Positions 4,806 to 8,222 of a stretch of 8,222 nt of DNA are shown piece by piece. A program made the position numbers and the translations under genes. Numbering within the stretch: the first letter of the stretch is position 1; each line of letters begins with the position of its first letter. A model generated the notes under the pieces. The model did not search any database and was not told where the DNA came from. It saw only the letters and a list, made by a program, of their open reading frames with translations. This DNA is from an uncultured Eubacteriales bacterium (GTDB taxonomy: Bacteria > Bacillota > Clostridia > Oscillospirales > QAMX01): the NCBI GenBank assembly GCA_900551265.1, contig URVL01000096.1:1-8222 (forward strand), in the 5' to 3' direction.

Positions 4806-5596
4806 ACGGTTTTTCACATTTTTCAGAGACCTATCATGCGGCGCTCTCCACACATACGCTGGGCCGCGCATTGGAATTGCACGAAGAGCTGGACTCCACC
4901 AACGCCTATTTAAAACGCCGGTTCCTTTCCGGCGGCGCGTCAAAGGGCCTTGCGGCGGTTGCGCTCTCCCAAACTTCCGGGCGCGGACGTCTTGGGCGCG
5001 TGTGGGAGTCGGCGGCGGGCGAGGGACTTTATCTCTCCTTTGTCACTCCCGCCGTTCCGGGTGAGCTGCTGCCGCTCGTACCGGTCGCCGCAGGCGTGGC
5101 CGTGGCGCAGGCCTGCCGCACGGCGGCGGGATGCGAGGCCGGCATCAAGTGGCCCAACGATATCATGATCCGGGACCGCAAGCTGGCGGGCATCCTCTGC
5201 GAGGGAATCCGCGGGCAGGCGGTATGCGGCATCGGCGTAAACCTTTCACAAAGCGCGGCGTTTTTCCGTCATGCGGAACTTCCGCATGCGACAAGCCTGT
5301 TGCTGGAAACGGGCCGCGTGCCGGATGCAGGGGAACTGGCGGCCGCCATCGCGAACGCTCTTGAACCGTGGCTGAACCGATTGCTGTCGGAAGGCGGCGC
5401 GGCGCTTTTGCCGGTATTCCGGTCGCTTTGCCTCAGTATTGGGCGTGAGGTGCGTGCGCTGTCGCCGCGCGGCGACGTTTGCGGCCGCGCAGTGGATATC
5501 GACGGCGAGGGCCGTCTTGTGATCGAAACGGAAACGGGCCGTGTGGCCGTATCCGCAGGCGAAGTACAGCTGCGCACCGCGCAGGGTTATCTCTAA
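4802..5596 (+). CDS. birA: Biotin--[acetyl-CoA-carboxylase] ligase (monofunctional BirA)
   Basis: This 264-residue enzyme makes biotinoyl-AMP and attaches biotin to a lysine of biotin-dependent carboxylases. The catalytic domain carries DSTN (31-34), the nucleotide/biotin loop GRGRLGRVW (60-68), KWPND (116-120), KLAGIL (127-132) and GIGVNL (143-148). A small C-terminal SH3-like domain (about 214-260) ends in SAGEVQLR. There is no N-terminal helix-turn-helix, so this is the ligase-only type, which cannot repress biotin genes as E. coli BirA does. The start is a TTG at 4802, overlapping the upstream TGA (TTGA) with GAGGTG 7-8 nt before it. Weak start codon plus overlap implies translational coupling. 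I see no clear terminator after it. Confidence 0.93.
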   Translation: MNGFSHFSETYHAALSTHTLGRALELHEELDSTNAYLKRRFLSGGASKGLAAVALSQTSGRGRLGRVWESAAGEGLYLSFVTPAVPGELLPLVPVAAGVAVAQACRTAAGCEAGIKWPNDIMIRDRKLAGILCEGIRGQAVCGIGVNLSQSAAFFRHAELPHATSLLLETGRVPDAGELAAAIANALEPWLNRLLSEGGAALLPVFRSLCLSIGREVRALSPRGDVCGRAVDIDGEGRLVIETETGRVAVSAGEVQLRTAQGYL

Positions 5597-5601
5597 AAAA
5601 C

Positions 5602-5630
5602 TTGCATTTTTGCAAATCTTGTTATATAAT
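5602..5630 (+). promoter_or_regulatory. Sigma-A promoter of the DUF362 gene
   Basis: TTGCAT (5602-5607) and a perfect TATAAT (5625-5630) are separated by 17 bp. A second TATAAT lies at 5651-5656 without a good -35. Both sit in an identical 11-mer GTTATATAATA (5621-5631 and 5647-5657), separated by 15 nt that include TTCGAA. The -35 box lies inside a small inverted repeat TTGCA-TTTT-TGCAA. Confidence 0.8.
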
Positions 5631-5690
5631 ACTTCGAAACTGTCAAGTTATATAATATTTTCGGATGCGTTGGAGAGAGGGTTAAAGATT

Positions 5691-6812
5691 ATGAAAAAGT
5701 CCAGGGTCTATTTTACAAACATGCGCGCCCGTCCGGGCACGAACATTCAGCAGAAGCTGGACCGCCTGATGGAAGCCGCCGGTATCGGCACCATTGATAT
5801 GGCGGACCGTTTTGTCGCCATTAAGGTGCACTTTGGGGAGCCGGGTAATCTCGCCTTTTTGCGCCCGAATTTTTCCAAGACCGTGGCGGATGTGTGTAAG
5901 CGGCACGGCGGCATGCCGTTTTTGACGGACTGCAACACACTTTATGTAGGACGCCGCCGCCATGCGCTGGAGCATCTCGACGCTGCGTTTGAAAACGGAT
6001 TTTCCCCGCTTTCCACGGGATGTCAGATGATTATTGCCGACGGTCTCAAGGGAACCGACGATGTGGAGGTCCCTGTAGAAGGCGGCGAACTCGTCACAAA
6101 CGCCAAGATTGGCCGCGCCATTATGGACGCGGATGTCATTGTTTCCTTAAACCATTTCAAAGGACATGAGCTCTCCGGTTTCGGCGGCGCCATTAAGAAC
6201 CTGGGCATGGGGTCCGGCTCCCGCGCCGGGAAAATGGAACAGCACAACAGCGGCAAACCTGCCGTTGATCCCGAACTCTGCCGCGGCTGCCACATGTGCG
6301 CAAACTATTGCGCGCAGAGCGCCATTTCCTTCACAGAAGAAAATAAGGCTGTCATCGACCATGACAAATGTGTCGGCTGCGGCCGCTGCATCGGTCTGTG
6401 CCGGTTTGATGCGATCGAGCCGACAGACGACTCCTCCGAAGAGGATCTCGTCCGCAAGATTGCCGAATATGCCAAGGCTGTCTGCCAGGGCCGTCCGAAC
6501 TTCCATATCAACATTGTCATGGATGTTTCGCCCTACTGTGACTGCCATGCGGAAAACGACACGCCGGTCATTCAGGATATCGGGATGTTCGCGTCGTTTG
6601 ACCCTGTTGCGCTTGACCAGGCCTGTATCGATGCCGTAAACGCCGCGAATCCTCTCCCCGGTTCGCTTCTTACCGACCGTATTGCAGAGGATGGCGACAC
6701 GCACGATCACTTCCATACGATTTTCCGTAACACGCACTGGCAGGCAGGCCAGGAGCACGCAGAGCACATCGGCCTGGGCACTACCTCGTACGAATTGGTG
6801 GAGCTTTCGTAA
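5691..6812 (+). CDS. DUF362-domain protein with two 4Fe-4S clusters
   Basis: This 373-residue cytosolic protein combines a DUF362 domain split around a ferredoxin module. The N-terminal part (about 1-185) has the family's KVHFGEPGN (45-53) and NHFKGHELSGFGGAIKNLGMG (154-174). Two cluster-binding motifs follow: Cys197-x2-Cys200-x2-Cys203-x3-Cys207 and Cys227-x2-Cys230-x2-Cys233-x3-Cys237, each of the usual 4Fe-4S type. The C-terminal part carries SPYCDCHAEND (280-290) and FDPVALDQACID (303-314), also typical of the family. It is common in anaerobes. A redox role is likely, but substrate and partner are unknown. The ATG at 5691 is chosen because GGAGAGAGG lies about 10 nt upstream; the open frame further upstream overlaps birA. 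It appears to be transcribed alone. Confidence 0.9.
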   Translation: MKKSRVYFTNMRARPGTNIQQKLDRLMEAAGIGTIDMADRFVAIKVHFGEPGNLAFLRPNFSKTVADVCKRHGGMPFLTDCNTLYVGRRRHALEHLDAAFENGFSPLSTGCQMIIADGLKGTDDVEVPVEGGELVTNAKIGRAIMDADVIVSLNHFKGHELSGFGGAIKNLGMGSGSRAGKMEQHNSGKPAVDPELCRGCHMCANYCAQSAISFTEENKAVIDHDKCVGCGRCIGLCRFDAIEPTDDSSEEDLVRKIAEYAKAVCQGRPNFHINIVMDVSPYCDCHAENDTPVIQDIGMFASFDPVALDQACIDAVNAANPLPGSLLTDRIAEDGDTHDHFHTIFRNTHWQAGQEHAEHIGLGTTSYELVELS

Positions 6813-6822
6813 CGCCTGCTTT

Positions 6823-6848
6823 CCGGCCCGGATGATCCGCCGGTTTTT
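6823..6848 (+). terminator. Probable terminator of the DUF362 gene
   Basis: CCGGC (6823-6827) pairs with GCCGG (6839-6843) around an 11-nt loop and is followed by five T. The stem is short but GC-only, 11 nt after the stop codon. Confidence 0.65.
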
Positions 6849-7038
6849 ATGAAATAGAGATCTGTAACGCCGTCGGAAACGGGTCAAAACGATCCTTTTC
6901 TGGTACTTTCTGCCGGCCTGCCTGTTCCGGAAACTTTCCATGGGGTTTCACCGTCAAATCAACGAGCGGAATTAAGGTAATCTTAAACTTGCTTTAAACG
7001 ATTTTTTCGTCTCTGTTGATAATTAATTGCCGCTTTTG

Positions 7039-7047
7039 TGGTATCAT
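7039..7047 (+). promoter_or_regulatory. Probable extended -10 promoter of the VTT gene
   Basis: TGGTATCAT (7039-7047) fits an extended -10 element (TGnTATAAT with one mismatch). The best -35, TTGATA (7016-7021), is 20 bp upstream, longer than usual, which is compatible with an extended -10 promoter. The leader would be about 30 nt. Confidence 0.5.
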
Positions 7048-7081
7048 AACCCTGTCAGCAAAAAAAGGATGGGGAGAACCT

Positions 7082-7810
7082 ATGGATCATACGAAACATG
7101 CTTTCGGCATTCCGTCCGGCGACGGACGTCGGCGGAAAAAAATAGCAGCCGTCCTGTTTGCGGCGTTGTTTGTCGCGGCGGCGGTACTGGTCTGCATCTT
7201 TGCCTGGGAGCCTGTGACAAACCTGTTTTCCGACCCGGAAGGATTTCGGAAGTGGGTGGCGGAGCAGGGCCTGTGGGGGCCGGTTATCTTCGTCGGCCTG
7301 ATGGCGCTTCAAATTATAATTGCAGTTCTGCCGGGCGAGCCGCTTGAAATCGCAGCGGGATATACCTTCGGCGTATGGGGCGGGACCGCGCTGTGTATGG
7401 CAGGAGCGCTGATTGGCAGCGTTCTGGTCTTCCTCTTTGTGCGTATTTGGGGGCGGCGGGCGCTGGAACTTTTCTTTCCGCGTGAAAAAATTGAGTCGGT
7501 ATCCTTTTTGCGGGATGAAAACAAGCTGAATGCGCTCGTGTTTCTGATTTTTGCGATTCCCGGCACGCCGAAAGACATCGTGACCTATGCAGTCGGGCTG
7601 ACCAAAATGCGCCTTCCTGCCTGGCTGTTGATTTCTACCTTTGCGCGCATTCCGTCCATTATTACTTCAACGGTCGGCGGCGACGCACTGGGTCTTCAGA
7701 ATTATCAGTTTGCCGTGATCGTCTTTGCTGCGACGGTCCTGATCAGTGCTGCAGGACTTTTACTGTACCGCGGTATCTGCCGTAAACACAGGAAGGAGGA
7801 GCACAAGTGA
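7082..7810 (+). CDS. TVP38/TMEM64 (VTT/DedA-superfamily) membrane protein
   Basis: This 242-residue integral membrane protein has a basic N-terminus (GRRRKK), a first membrane helix (about 20-43) and a VTT core. Family features are a re-entrant region with LPGEPLEIAAGYTFG (about 84-98), then a Gly-rich helix ending ALIGS, FLIFAIPGTPKDIVTYAVGLTKM (about 158-180) and RIPSIITSTVGGDALG (about 189-204). The protein ends in a membrane helix and a Lys/Arg/Glu tail. Members include bacterial undecaprenyl-phosphate or lipid flippases and eukaryotic scramblases; the substrate here cannot be read from sequence. The ATG at 7082 has GGGGAG 5 nt upstream. A TTG further upstream lies before the likely transcription start and is rejected. 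The 3' end overlaps the next gene by 4 nt. Confidence 0.9.
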   Translation: MDHTKHAFGIPSGDGRRRKKIAAVLFAALFVAAAVLVCIFAWEPVTNLFSDPEGFRKWVAEQGLWGPVIFVGLMALQIIIAVLPGEPLEIAAGYTFGVWGGTALCMAGALIGSVLVFLFVRIWGRRALELFFPREKIESVSFLRDENKLNALVFLIFAIPGTPKDIVTYAVGLTKMRLPAWLLISTFARIPSIITSTVGGDALGLQNYQFAVIVFAATVLISAAGLLLYRGICRKHRKEEHK

Positions 7811-8222
7811 AATTTGTCTATATCCTCCTGACTCGTACAAACACCGTCCTGTCGCGCACCATCGGTTTTTCCACCGGCGATCCTTTTACTCACGTATCGC
7901 TTGCGCTGGATGCGGAGTTAACGCAGCTGTACAGCTTTGGCCGGCGGTATGCGCATAACCCTTTCTTCGCGGGTTTTGTCCGTGAAAGCCTGACCCGCGG
8001 CGTCTTTTCCTGGGATAGTGGCATTCCCTGCGCGGTTTACAGTCTGGCGGTCGATGACCGCGTGTATGCCGCGATTGAACGAAGGCTGCGGCGTATGTAC
8101 GAGCTGCGCCGCCGTTACCGCTATAACACGCTCGGTTTACTATATAACTATTTTGGACGCGCGCACAGCCGCGCCTACCGGTACTTCTGCTCGGAGTTTG
8201 TTGCCGATACGCTCCAGCGGAC
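7807..8222 (+). CDS. Permuted NlpC/P60-like (YiiX-like) cysteine hydrolase, 3' end beyond the window
   Basis: The first 138 residues of a protein that runs off the window end. Two blocks recall the permuted papain-fold NlpC/P60 relatives (YiiX/YebB group): an early His motif DPFTHVSLAL (25-34, His29) and a later Cys motif RYFCSEFVADTL (125-136, Cys128). In that group His before Cys is the permuted order and both are catalytic. No signal peptide or membrane helix is visible, so it is probably cytosolic; members may act on amide or lipid-linked bonds, but the substrate is not known. The start is a GTG at 7807, overlapping the VTT stop (GTGA) with AAGGAGG 7 nt upstream. The tight coupling suggests joint function with the VTT protein. 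Confidence 0.75.
   Translation, partial: MKFVYILLTRTNTVLSRTIGFSTGDPFTHVSLALDAELTQLYSFGRRYAHNPFFAGFVRESLTRGVFSWDSGIPCAVYSLAVDDRVYAAIERRLRRMYELRRRYRYNTLGLLYNYFGRAHSRAYRYFCSEFVADTLQR

Noticed and set aside
5602..5615. Hairpin TTGCA-TTTT-TGCAA as a terminator for birA
   Set aside because: The stem is only 5 bp and AT-rich, no T tract follows, and its left arm is the -35 box of a strong promoter.
6147..6941. Minus-strand open frame of 264 codons opposite the DUF362 gene
   Set aside because: It is antisense to a protein with two intact ferredoxin motifs, and its composition is that of a shadow frame in GC-rich DNA.

Overview
The window looks like chromosomal DNA from an endospore-forming, anaerobic Firmicute of class Clostridia (an Oscillospiraceae/Ruminococcaceae-like gut lineage is my best guess, an inference). 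Grounds: AGGAGG-type ribosome sites, near-perfect sigma-A promoters, U-tailed hairpin terminators, a SpoIIQ-like M23 protein with a forespore-sigma-like promoter, a PadR/HAAS pair and a DUF362 ferredoxin-like protein. By eye, the left part (1-3000) is more AT-rich than the GC-rich right part.

Layout. (1) 1-105: 3' end of a tRNA-Val(GAC) gene and its terminator. (2) 199-1255: a type II toxin-antitoxin operon (AbrB/MazE-like antitoxin, RelE/ParE-like toxin) with its own promoter. A 26-bp exact direct repeat brackets it, and a U-tailed hairpin follows each copy, so the whole looks like a mobile or exchanged cassette beside a tRNA gene. (3) 1448-2929: a two-gene operon of a PadR regulator and a HAAS-domain membrane protein. 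Its promoter overlaps a 21-bp palindrome that is probably the PadR operator. (4) 3017-3049: a bidirectional terminator between convergent genes. (5) 3063-4051, minus strand: a membrane-anchored M23 peptidase-like protein resembling SpoIIQ. It keeps the zinc ligands but has Gly at one usual catalytic His position. (6) 4211-5596: YfcE-like metallophosphoesterase and biotin-protein ligase, overlapping by 3 nt. (7) 5602-6848: DUF362 protein with two 4Fe-4S motifs, promoter and terminator. (8) 7039-8222: TVP38/VTT-family membrane protein overlapping by 4 nt a permuted NlpC/P60-like (YiiX-like) cysteine hydrolase cut by the window end.

Most genes belong to recognisable families. The least explained features are the repeat-bracketed toxin-antitoxin cassette with its 'box plus hairpin' architecture, the combination of forespore promoter and altered active site in the M23 gene, and the translationally coupled VTT/cysteine-hydrolase pair. 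I found no CRISPR array, transposase, integrase or prophage gene.
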